A stretch of DNA of 5,621 bases from Bacteroidales bacterium (lineage in GTDB: Bacteria > Bacteroidota > Bacteroidia > Bacteroidales > UBA4181): NCBI GenBank assembly GCA_031259205.1, contig JAIRLS010000186.1, positions 1 to 5,621 on the forward strand, written 5' to 3'. This document shows, in pieces, positions 1 to 5,621 of this stretch (positions are counted from its first letter, which is position 1; each line of letters opens with the position of its first letter). The position numbers were made by a program, and so were the translations under genes. Below the pieces are notes generated by a model. The model saw only the letters and a program-made list of their open reading frames with translations, was not told where the DNA came from and did no database searches.

Positions 1-991
1 AGTTACATTATTTACAGGACAATGGGCAGATCTTGATTTTGAAGTTATCTGCCGGAAAGCAAAAGACATGGGATATGACGGGCTTGAATTGGCTTGTTGG
101 GGAAATCATTTTGAAATAGACAAGGCAGATGACGTCTATTGCAAGTCACGGCGCGATATTATGGGGAAGTACGGATTACAGTTATTTTCTGTTTCCAACC
201 ATTTGCTGAGCCAATGTGTGTGCGACAATATTGACGAACGTCATCGGTCTGTCGCACCGGCGCATGTGTGGGGCGATGGCGATCCCGAAGGAGTACGCCG
301 CCGGGCGGCAGAAGCGATGATCAAAAACGCACAGGCTGCGAAACGGTTGGGGGTGAGTGTGGTTAATGGTTTTACCGGCAGTTCGATATGGCATTTGCTG
401 TATTCTTTTCCTGCAATTCCCGAATCCATGATCGACCGTGGATATGAGGATTTCTCACGTCGCTGGACGCCGATTCTCGACGAGTTTCAGAAACTGGGGT
501 TGCGGTATGCGCTGGAAGTTCATCCTACGGAGATTGCTTTCGACATTGCATCCGCCGAAAGGGCATTGCAAGCGGTCAACTATCATCCGGCTTTCGGATT
601 TAATTATGATCCCAGCCATTTGGGATATCAGGGCGTGGATTACGTGCAATTCCTCTACAAATTTGCCGACCGGATTTTCCATGTCCACATGAAAGATGTC
701 GGTTGGAGTTCCTCTCCGACGGAAGCAGGGGTGTTCGGCGGACATCTTCCGTTCGGCGACCGCCGGCGCTATTGGGACTTCCGTAGCGTAGGACGCGGCA
801 ACATTGTCTTCGAGGAAATCATCCGCGCTCTGAACCGGATCAACTATCAGGGGCCGCTTTCCGTTGAATGGGAAGACAGCGGGATGGACCGCGAACACGG
901 TGCGGCGGAGTCGTGCGCATACGTTAAAAAACTTGATTTCAAACCGTCGGGTATCGCCTTCGATTCGGCTTTCGACCACACGTCGAAATGA
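1..991 (+). CDS. Sugar phosphate isomerase/epimerase family TIM-barrel protein, 5' end cut by window edge
   Basis: The frame is open from base 2 to the TGA at 989-991, giving 329 visible residues. The first ATG, at 68, is internal: the residues before it (VTLFTGQWADLDFEVICRKAKD) form the expected first beta strand and helix of this family, so probably fewer than ten residues are missing. The protein belongs to the xylose-isomerase-like TIM-barrel superfamily (COG1082 type). Counting from base 2, the likely divalent-metal ligands are Glu172 (LEVHPTE), Asp203 (YDPSHL), His229 (HVHMKD) and Glu289 (SVEWED), all on successive core strands as the family requires. Other conserved-looking stretches are CDNIDERH, HVWGDGDPEGVR and NGFTGSSIWHLLYSFP. 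Members are cytosolic enzymes that isomerise or epimerise sugars or keto-sugars; the substrate cannot be read from sequence. No signal peptide can be judged because the start is absent. It converges on the exporter gene and no clear terminator follows it. Family assignment is firm; the exact reaction is unknown. Confidence 0.9.
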   Translation, partial: VTLFTGQWADLDFEVICRKAKDMGYDGLELACWGNHFEIDKADDVYCKSRRDIMGKYGLQLFSVSNHLLSQCVCDNIDERHRSVAPAHVWGDGDPEGVRRRAAEAMIKNAQAAKRLGVSVVNGFTGSSIWHLLYSFPAIPESMIDRGYEDFSRRWTPILDEFQKLGLRYALEVHPTEIAFDIASAERALQAVNYHPAFGFNYDPSHLGYQGVDYVQFLYKFADRIFHVHMKDVGWSSSPTEAGVFGGHLPFGDRRRYWDFRSVGRGNIVFEEIIRALNRINYQGPLSVEWEDSGMDREHGAAESCAYVKKLDFKPSGIAFDSAFDHTSK

Positions 992-1317
992 CGACAACAA
1001 ATGAGAATGCCGCCGGAAAGAGCGCGAAGGCACGAATGTAGAGGCGAAAGCCATCCGCTTTGGAGAATGCGGAACGTCCTGAAAGGACATAACTTTCATA
1101 ACCGCAGGTCAACGACCTGCGGAAGCGCTATCCATAGCTTCTTCTGCTTGAAAGGCAGTACTTGTCCTGTCTTTGACTGCGTCGAGCTTACGGTTCAGGC
1201 AGCCGCACTGCTGCGGGAGGCTTCCTTATACGGCGTGTGATGTCTGCATTTTTTTTAACCGGCGAAATTTGCGGACAAATATTAATCCGGAAGTAGAATC
1301 ATTCTTTGGTACTGTGG
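992..1317. other. Gene-free gap between convergent genes
   Basis: These 326 bases lie between the stop codons of the isomerase (+) and the exporter (-). Short open frames exist, but none has a convincing start, composition or family resemblance. The left and middle part (about 1054-1216) is a cluster of short hairpins, listed separately. A run of eight T at 1249-1256 is not preceded by a good GC-rich stem on the plus strand, and no stem followed by a U run is seen for the minus-strand operon. The right part (1257-1317) is A/T-richer with no recognisable element. Termination of both neighbours is therefore unassigned; the hairpin cluster itself could serve it. Confidence 0.6.
1054..1216. repeat. 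Cluster of short hairpins, probable dispersed intergenic repeat
   Basis: At least five inverted repeats sit within about 160 bases. They are TCCGC/GCGGA (1054-1058 with 1069-1073); GTCCT/AGGAC with a GAA loop (1076-1088); a perfect 9-bp stem CCGCAGGTC/GACCTGCGG with an AAC loop (1102-1122); CTGCTT/AGGCAG with a GAA loop and one G-U pair (1144-1158); and CCGCA/TGCGG with a CTGC loop (1203-1216). GCAGT at 1155-1159 can alternatively pair with ACTGC at 1176-1180. Two stems share the same GAA loop. The layout resembles hairpin-rich intergenic repeats (REP-like or mobile remnants) known from bacterial genomes. That it is repeated elsewhere cannot be shown from one copy. Confidence 0.5.
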
Positions 1318-2460
1318 TTAAAATCCGAACCAATATCCGAATATGCCTGCCAGAAATCCGACAATGACGGAAACGGTTTTCATCCAGAAGAAGCCCTTTC
1401 CGGATTCGGCCAGCAGCGGCAGGCCGGCATGTCCCTCCTGAACGATGGAATTGGCCAGCAACACGCTGAAGGGTATCGTTCCGGAAGCGAACAGTGTGAT
1501 AAAGATCATGTGTGGCCCCGATTCCGGAATCAGTCCGATAAGTACGGCTATGACGAGCATATAGCCCGGATTGTCGATGATCCACTCTTTCACGTCCACA
1601 AAATACTGCCCCACGCCCAAAAGAGTCAGTATTCCCAGCGTCCATAAAAAGATTCTCGGCAGGTGTTTTTTGATTATGTGTTCCCACAGATGCTTTTTCA
1701 GGAAATGGTCGCGAACCGTAACAATAATGAACAGCGCCACCAAGCATACTGCGGAGAACATGATATTGATCCAGCGTTCTTGAAGCAGGAGAGCCGAAAA
1801 AGCGTGTTCATGTTCGAGCGGTTTTTCTTCTCCATGATGATGATGATATTCGCCGGAGGGAAGTCCCGTCATGATTTGTCCGTCGTGCAGTTCATGCCGG
1901 TGGTCGAACCATCCTGCAAGGATAAACACGATTGTGGCAGTGATGCCTGCCAGCAACAACGCGCGTTCAAAGGAGAGATGCCTCAGGTTTTCCCGCCAGT
2001 TGCCGCGAATATCGAAACGGGTATGGCGGTCGGAATCGTGCAGTTCAAAATGGCCGGCGTCAAAAGGCGTTGGGAATTTCCTGAACAGGAGATTGACTGT
2101 AAGCCCGGACAGCATAGCGATGATCAACAGCACGCCCGACAGCAGTAGCGCCGTTTTCGGTATGACGGCCAGCATAGCAAAGGCTTCATCGCCGAAGGAC
2201 GCTATCAGACAGGCGACCAGCGCGCCAAAGCTGACCATGTTGTGCGTAAACAGCGAAACAACAATAAATCCGCCCAGACATCCCGGCAAAAGCCCTAATA
2301 ATGTTGCCATCAACAGTTGCTTGAAGCCCGATCCGCCGATATGATTTATCCATTTGCCATGAGAATAAACGTTCACATACTCTATCAGCAACATCATGAT
2401 CATCACAAAAGAAGTGATGATCAGTGTATTTTGGATGACCGGACTAACAACATGAATCAT
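1318..2460 (-). CDS. Putative ten-helix heavy-metal exporter (ArsP_2/DUF2899-like; also annotated putative manganese transporter)
   Basis: This 380-residue integral membrane protein has about ten hydrophobic segments, near residues 9-27, 47-71, 75-98, 103-125, 166-184, 230-249, 268-288, 298-325, 329-350 and 359-379. It resembles the 'putative 10TM heavy-metal exporter' family (PF11449), whose members are variously annotated as arsenic efflux or manganese transporters; the substrate is not settled by sequence. An internal duplication is visible: residues 54-98 (LLGLLPGCLGG..) align without gaps to 307-351 (LIGLIPESGPH..), 14 of 45 identical. The long loop 185-219 holds nine histidines (H187, H189, H192, H206-H209, H217, H219) plus acidic residues, a plausible metal-binding segment. 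A second His/Asp-containing loop is at 134-150. The ATG at 2458-2460 follows the kinase TAA by one base, so the gene is almost certainly co-transcribed and perhaps translationally coupled. No Shine-Dalgarno is seen; an A-rich run precedes the start, as is usual in Bacteroidota. Family confidence is good; arsenic, manganese or another metal remains open. Confidence 0.85.
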   Translation of the reverse strand: MIHVVSPVIQNTLIITSFVMIMMLLIEYVNVYSHGKWINHIGGSGFKQLLMATLLGLLPGCLGGFIVVSLFTHNMVSFGALVACLIASFGDEAFAMLAVIPKTALLLSGVLLIIAMLSGLTVNLLFRKFPTPFDAGHFELHDSDRHTRFDIRGNWRENLRHLSFERALLLAGITATIVFILAGWFDHRHELHDGQIMTGLPSGEYHHHHGEEKPLEHEHAFSALLLQERWINIMFSAVCLVALFIIVTVRDHFLKKHLWEHIIKKHLPRIFLWTLGILTLLGVGQYFVDVKEWIIDNPGYMLVIAVLIGLIPESGPHMIFITLFASGTIPFSVLLANSIVQEGHAGLPLLAESGKGFFWMKTVSVIVGFLAGIFGYWFGF

Positions 2461-2461
2461 A

Positions 2462-5143
2462 TTACGTTTTTTTTGTCAAATACGGCAAAGTGAAATGGAA
2501 AGTAGAACCGTTGCCTGTTTCCGATTCCACCCAGATGCTTCCCTGCAACATTTCCACAAGATTTTTTGAAATAGCCAGTCCCAAACCGGAGCCTTCGTAG
2601 TCGTTTTTCGACGATGCGCCGTTATGGAGTTGCTGGAAGCGGTCGAAAATTAGTTTTTGCTTGTCGACAGGAATACCGATACCGGTGTCTTCCACAAAAA
2701 AGTGCAGCGTTTTCCCGTCTTTCCGTTCATATCCGAAACGGATATATCCCTTGCGGGTAAATTTGATGGCGTTGGCAATCAGATTGATGATAATCTGCCT
2801 CACACGTACGGGGTCGGAACGGATGATACCGGGGTAAATGAAGCCGCTGTTGTCCATGATGATTTCGACTTTTTTTTCGTTGCGCTCGGCAAGATCCTGA
2901 AACATCGCCGCCAATTCTTCCATCAGGGCATTCAAGTCGAAAAGAACGGGATGCAGCGCCAACTGCTGCGTGTCTATTTTGGAAATATCAATAATATCTC
3001 CCATCAGTTGGAGCAGTTGCTGTACGTTGCTTCGGATGACTTTGATGTAAAACCGGCGCTTGTCGACGGAGATGTGGTCCTGTTCGAGGAATTTGAGGAA
3101 GCCGACAATGCCGTTCATCGGTGTGCGTATTTCGTGCGACATGTTGGCCAGAAACGAAGATTTGAGCATGTCCGATCTTTCCGACTGTTGCCGCGCTTTT
3201 ATCAGTTCGGCTTCTATCGCTTTTTGTTCGGATATGTCTACCGTGATGCCGTCCCAGATGATTTCGTCGCTGTTTTCATTGCGGCTGGGAGTGCCGGTTT
3301 CCAGCAGCCATACTTCTTTCCCCTGCTTGTGAACCCGAAACTCGCAATAGAAGTCGGACATCTCTTTAATACATTCCTGCTCAAGGCGCAGTTTCATCTC
3401 CAAGTCTTCTTTATGAATGACGCGGTAGAAGGAATGGATGTCGTTTTTGATTTCTTCGGGAGAAACCCCCAGCCACTGTTCTGCCGTGTTGCTGATATAC
3501 GATATCCGCGCTTCTTTGCCGGGATGGATCATCTTGCGAAAGATACATCCGCCCGGCAGATGATCGCTCAATGCACTCAACTGCTTCTCCCGTTCCTGCA
3601 ACTTGACAGTCTGCACTTTCACTTTTTTTTCCAGCAAATCCCTGTAATCGGAAAGTTCATTGTACGATAGTTGCAATTCTTTATTAATGCTCGAAATTTC
3701 ATTGCGGTGTTTTTTCAACTGAATATTGGCATTTTTAACCATATTCCTCCACCTGAAAATAAACAGCAATAGAACGGCAGTAATCAGGCCTGCAATGGTA
3801 ATAGCATATTTGGCCTTCCTCTGCAACCCGATAGATTGATTTTGCCGTTCAATCATCAATCTTATCTCTTCGTTCTTCTCTTTTTCTCTCCGTTCAAATT
3901 CATATTGCTTATCCAACTGCGAAGCGCTTTGCTCGCTGTGTGTTTTAAAAAGGGAATCCCTTGCCATCCTGTATTTTTGCAGGAACTCCATCGCTTTGGC
4001 ATAATCGCCCGTCTTGTATTTTACCATGCTCAGTTCGGAAAGCACATTCGACCGGATACGCTGCGATGAGGCGGCAACGGCTTGTTCATAGGCCTTTTCG
4101 AAAAAACGGTCGGCCTGTTCCCATTTTGACCGGTCGAAATAAAATTTGCCGATCGACAGGTATGCCTGCGCTATGGACAATACCTGTTTTGAGTGAATAG
4201 CCTTTTCGAGCGCTTTCTTTTTGAAATGTTCCGCTTCACGGTTTTTCGACAGCAAGTCATAAATCGAACTCATGTTGTTATAAATGGTGTACAGCGTAAC
4301 ATTGTCGGGATCCAGCTTTTCATAGATGAAAGCCGATTTCTGCAACCATTCCAGCGCCTTTTCCGGCTCGTTCATATACAGGTTGACGGCCATGTTCTGC
4401 GTGATCCTCGCTATTTGCAAGCTATCGTTCAGTTCTTCATACAGGCGCAGCGACCGGTCGTAATATCCGGCCACATCCCAAATGTTACCCATGCTGATGT
4501 TGGTTCGGGCAAGAATATCGTACAATGAAGCTTCTTCCGGCTTGTTGCCTGTGCTGTACGCCAATTGCAGCGCTTCTTCCGCATATTCGATCGCCGTAGT
4601 GTAATTGTTGACGCTCTGGTAGAGTTTGATGATTTCCTTGTAGGTCTGAATCATACCCTGACTGTCGTTTAACTGTTTCCAAGCCGAAAGCGCATTCAAC
4701 AGACAGTTGAGAGAATTGTATATCTTCGACTGTTCATGGTAAATCAGCGCCAAATTCGTATAATTCAGGGCAATACCCGAATTATTTTTCATTTGCATAC
4801 ATATATCCAGCGCTTTCTGAAAACAGTCAATCGCGCGGTTAAAATCTTTCCTGTAATAAAACAGGATGCCTGTCGAACGGAGCAGTTCCGCTTCGCCCTT
4901 TTTAAAATCAATATCCTGCGCAAGATCAATACCCTTATCAAGATATTGCAACGCATCCGTATAATTATCCGGCGATTTTTCCATCAAATCTCTGGCAAAA
5001 CTGTTGTATGCCATGACCATCATCGTATCGGAAACCCCAAGATTCAGTCCTTTTGAGATACTGTCCGCCTTGCCGTCCACCGAAAAAAGCAAAACGGCAA
5101 CAAAGAAGAAGATCACATTCCGTCCGGTTATAAACACTTTCAA
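2462..5143 (-). CDS. TPR-repeat, PAS-containing membrane sensor histidine kinase without receiver domain
   Basis: Numbering is from a TTG at 5141-5143 (893 residues). The frame extends to a TTG at 5180-5182, but that codon lies inside a TAAATTTG promoter box, and no in-frame ATG precedes Met41. Starting at 5143 gives a classic signal peptide (MKVFITGRN, hydrophobic core to about 22, possible cleavage after GKA26). GTG at 5135-5137 is another option. Next come about nine TPR-like repeats at 44-397, a coiled-coil-like stretch 408-444, one membrane helix 446-463, a second coiled coil 467-525, a PAS/PAC domain 526-637 ending in DISEQK, HisKA 654-722 and HATPase_c 772-885. The catalytic core is intact: His670 in NMSHEIRTP, N box with Asn787 and Asn791, G1 DTGIGIP (819-825), F box FDRF (833-836), G2 GSGLGL (851-856). 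The repeats should be periplasmic and the kinase cytoplasmic. It would autophosphorylate His670 and pass phosphate to an unlinked regulator, since no receiver is fused or adjacent. The ligand is unknown. It is the first gene of an operon with the exporter. Confidence 0.93.
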   Translation of the reverse strand: MKVFITGRNVIFFFVAVLLFSVDGKADSISKGLNLGVSDTMMVMAYNSFARDLMEKSPDNYTDALQYLDKGIDLAQDIDFKKGEAELLRSTGILFYYRKDFNRAIDCFQKALDICMQMKNNSGIALNYTNLALIYHEQSKIYNSLNCLLNALSAWKQLNDSQGMIQTYKEIIKLYQSVNNYTTAIEYAEEALQLAYSTGNKPEEASLYDILARTNISMGNIWDVAGYYDRSLRLYEELNDSLQIARITQNMAVNLYMNEPEKALEWLQKSAFIYEKLDPDNVTLYTIYNNMSSIYDLLSKNREAEHFKKKALEKAIHSKQVLSIAQAYLSIGKFYFDRSKWEQADRFFEKAYEQAVAASSQRIRSNVLSELSMVKYKTGDYAKAMEFLQKYRMARDSLFKTHSEQSASQLDKQYEFERREKEKNEEIRLMIERQNQSIGLQRKAKYAITIAGLITAVLLLFIFRWRNMVKNANIQLKKHRNEISSINKELQLSYNELSDYRDLLEKKVKVQTVKLQEREKQLSALSDHLPGGCIFRKMIHPGKEARISYISNTAEQWLGVSPEEIKNDIHSFYRVIHKEDLEMKLRLEQECIKEMSDFYCEFRVHKQGKEVWLLETGTPSRNENSDEIIWDGITVDISEQKAIEAELIKARQQSERSDMLKSSFLANMSHEIRTPMNGIVGFLKFLEQDHISVDKRRFYIKVIRSNVQQLLQLMGDIIDISKIDTQQLALHPVLFDLNALMEELAAMFQDLAERNEKKVEIIMDNSGFIYPGIIRSDPVRVRQIIINLIANAIKFTRKGYIRFGYERKDGKTLHFFVEDTGIGIPVDKQKLIFDRFQQLHNGASSKNDYEGSGLGLAISKNLVEMLQGSIWVESETGNGSTFHFTLPYLTKKT

Positions 5144-5179
5144 ATATGGTAAATTACATGAATCAATGAACTTTATATG

Positions 5180-5201
5180 CAAATTTAATTTTACAAATGT
5201 A
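5180..5201 (-). promoter_or_regulatory. Candidate promoter(s) of the kinase-exporter operon: two TAnnTTTG boxes
   Basis: Reading the minus strand, two perfect matches to the Bacteroidota -7 consensus TAnnTTTG lie 14 bp apart: TACATTTG (5201-5194) and TAAATTTG (5187-5180). The second would start transcription near 5173, leaving a leader of roughly 30 nt before the TTG at 5143. Neither has a clear TTG at the expected -33 spacing, so strength and choice are uncertain. A dyad TTACA-AA-TGTAA (5191-5202) overlaps the upstream box and could be an operator. The surroundings (5150-5215) are strongly A/T-rich, as expected for a promoter. Confidence 0.5.
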
Positions 5202-5202
5202 A

Positions 5203-5363
5203 TATATTTATTGATTTTCCGGTCATCGGATATCTATTTTAAGCGGCAAGACCTGCAACCCATCTTTCCGTCCGGCACGGAACAAATTTACCGCTGCCAT
5301 CCGGAAACAGCGCTTAAGGCCGGAAAGCAAAATGTTGTTTATCAACCTGAAACGGTAGAAGGC
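5203..5363. other. Divergent intergenic region between kinase promoter and rRNA promoter
   Basis: No convincing gene is seen. Several short dyads occur: TTCCGT/ACGGAA with a CCGGC loop (5266-5282) and CGCTG/CAGCG (5292-5296 with 5308-5312). CCGGAAA occurs twice, at 5301 and 5322. A 66-codon plus-strand frame (ATG 5166 to TAA 5364-5366) crosses the region, but it has no recognisable family or promoter and is discussed as a finding only. The GC-richer patch 5240-5325 contrasts with the A/T-rich flanks. Confidence 0.4.
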
Positions 5364-5435
5364 TAAAAAAAAACATTTTTTTTAATATTTTTTTTTGAAA
5401 AAGAGTTGCAGAGGAAGAAAAAAGCAGTATCTTTG
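5364..5435 (+). promoter_or_regulatory. rRNA operon promoter with upstream A/T tract
   Basis: A Bacteroidota-type housekeeping promoter lies upstream of 16S rRNA: TTG at 5406-5408 (-33 element), 19 bp spacer, then TATCTTTG at 5428-5435, a full match to TAnnTTTG (-7). Transcription should start near 5438-5442. Immediately upstream, 5364-5404 is almost pure A and T in long homopolymer runs, consistent with an UP-like element or a curved activating region as expected for a strong rRNA promoter. The spacing, element quality and position before 16S make the call strong; the exact start site is inferred. Confidence 0.85.
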
Positions 5436-5439
5436 CAGC

Positions 5440-5581
5440 CTGAAAATTGGCTTGCTGAAAAGCGGGTTGATTTTGGGAGTTCTTTGAAAATAATAGAAAG
5501 CAAAATAGTACAGGGAAAAGAATGTACTTGTCAATTTGAGTTGGGAAGCTGTAAGGATTTAAAAAACAGAAGAACTTTTTT
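5440..5581 (+). other. 16S rRNA precursor leader
   Basis: About 140 nt of transcribed, non-mature leader lie between the inferred transcription start and the 16S 5' end. It contains the boxA-like element (5478-5489), then a hairpin AGTACA/TGTACT (5507-5512 with 5523-5528, 10-nt loop). AAGAACT at 5570-5576, just before mature 16S, is the exact reverse complement of AGTTCTT in the boxA (5478-5484). The leader would normally also pair with sequence downstream of 16S to form the processing stem, which is outside the window. Short open frames here (for example 5406-5597) are not coding. Confidence 0.75.
5478..5489 (+). promoter_or_regulatory. boxA-like rRNA antitermination element
   Basis: AGTTCTTTGAAA matches the E. 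coli rRNA boxA (TGCTCTTTAACA) at 8 of 12 positions, including the central CTTT. It sits about 40 nt into the transcript and 93 nt before mature 16S, the usual position for Nus-factor antitermination in rRNA leaders. Function is inferred from position and similarity. Confidence 0.55.
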
Positions 5582-5621
5582 ACAAAGAAGAGTTTGATCC
5601 TGGCTCAGGATGAACGCTAGC
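5582..5621 (+). rRNA. rrs: 16S ribosomal RNA, first ~40 nt (cut by window edge)
   Basis: The universal 27F-site sequence AGAGTTTGATCCTGGCTCAG starts at 5589 and corresponds to E. coli position 8, which places mature position 1 at about 5582. The following GGATGAACGCTAGC matches the conserved start of Bacteroidales 16S genes. The gene runs off the right edge; the rest of the rRNA operon is presumably downstream. Identity is certain; the exact mature end depends on RNA processing. Confidence 0.97.

Noticed and set aside
455..1099. 214-codon open frame on the minus strand
   Set aside because: It is antisense to the isomerase gene, which carries clear conserved motifs; no recognisable protein family or promoter supports it.
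1054..1216. Possible CRISPR-like array
   Set aside because: The stems differ in sequence and spacing; there is no constant direct repeat with unique spacers and no cas gene.
1295..1305. Inverted repeat AGAAT-C-ATTCT near the exporter stop
   Set aside because: A one-base loop cannot form a stable terminator hairpin, and no U run follows on the minus strand.
1663..2344. Two plus-strand frames of about 160 codons
   Set aside because: Both are shadows of the exporter gene; the opposite strand encodes well-formed membrane helices.
2657..3670. 337-codon open frame on the plus strand
   Set aside because: It is fully antisense to the PAS and kinase domains, whose motifs are intact; its translation shows no family features and only mirrors the codon pattern of the real gene.
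5118..5275. Direct repeat TTCCGTCCGG at 5118 and 5266
   Set aside because: Only 10 bp, one copy within coding sequence, no flanking similarity; most likely chance.
5406..5597. 63-codon open frame across the rRNA promoter and leader
   Set aside because: It overlaps the -33/-7 elements, boxA and the 16S start, so it is not protein-coding.

Overview
The window looks like a chromosomal segment from a member of the Bacteroidales (phylum Bacteroidota). The main evidence is the last 40 bases, which are the conserved 5' end of a 16S rRNA gene whose GGATGAACGCTAGC run is typical of the order. It is preceded by a Bacteroidota-type promoter (TTG, 19 bp, TATCTTTG). The coding starts lack Shine-Dalgarno sequences, which also fits the phylum. 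No plasmid, phage or insertion-sequence gene is visible.

Layout. (1) From the left edge to 991 (+) runs a sugar-phosphate isomerase/epimerase-like TIM-barrel protein, missing only its first few codons. (2) A 326-bp gene-free gap (992-1317) separates it from the convergent next unit; it carries a cluster of short hairpins that looks like a dispersed intergenic repeat. (3) On the minus strand, a two-gene operon runs leftwards from about 5180: first a large TPR-PAS sensor histidine kinase (stop at 2462), then, after one base, a 380-residue ten-helix metal-exporter-like membrane protein (2460-1318). (4) From 5183 to 5405 is a divergent regulatory region. It holds the kinase promoter on the minus strand and, further right, an A/T-rich tract feeding the rRNA promoter on the plus strand. 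(5) From about 5440 to the right edge come the rRNA leader, with a boxA-like antitermination element, and the first 40 nt of 16S rRNA.

How the genes may work together. The kinase has a probable signal peptide, about nine periplasmic TPR repeats at a regular 40-residue spacing, one membrane helix, a PAS domain, and an intact HisKA/HATPase core. It has no receiver domain, and no response regulator gene lies in the window. Its one-base spacing to the exporter suggests co-transcription and perhaps a common theme such as envelope or metal stress; this is inference. The isomerase is convergent with this operon and not obviously related to it.

Nothing here is clearly a new system. The points most worth checking are the kinase-exporter pairing, the kinase start site (the longest reading begins inside a promoter box), the hairpin cluster, and pairing within the rRNA leader.
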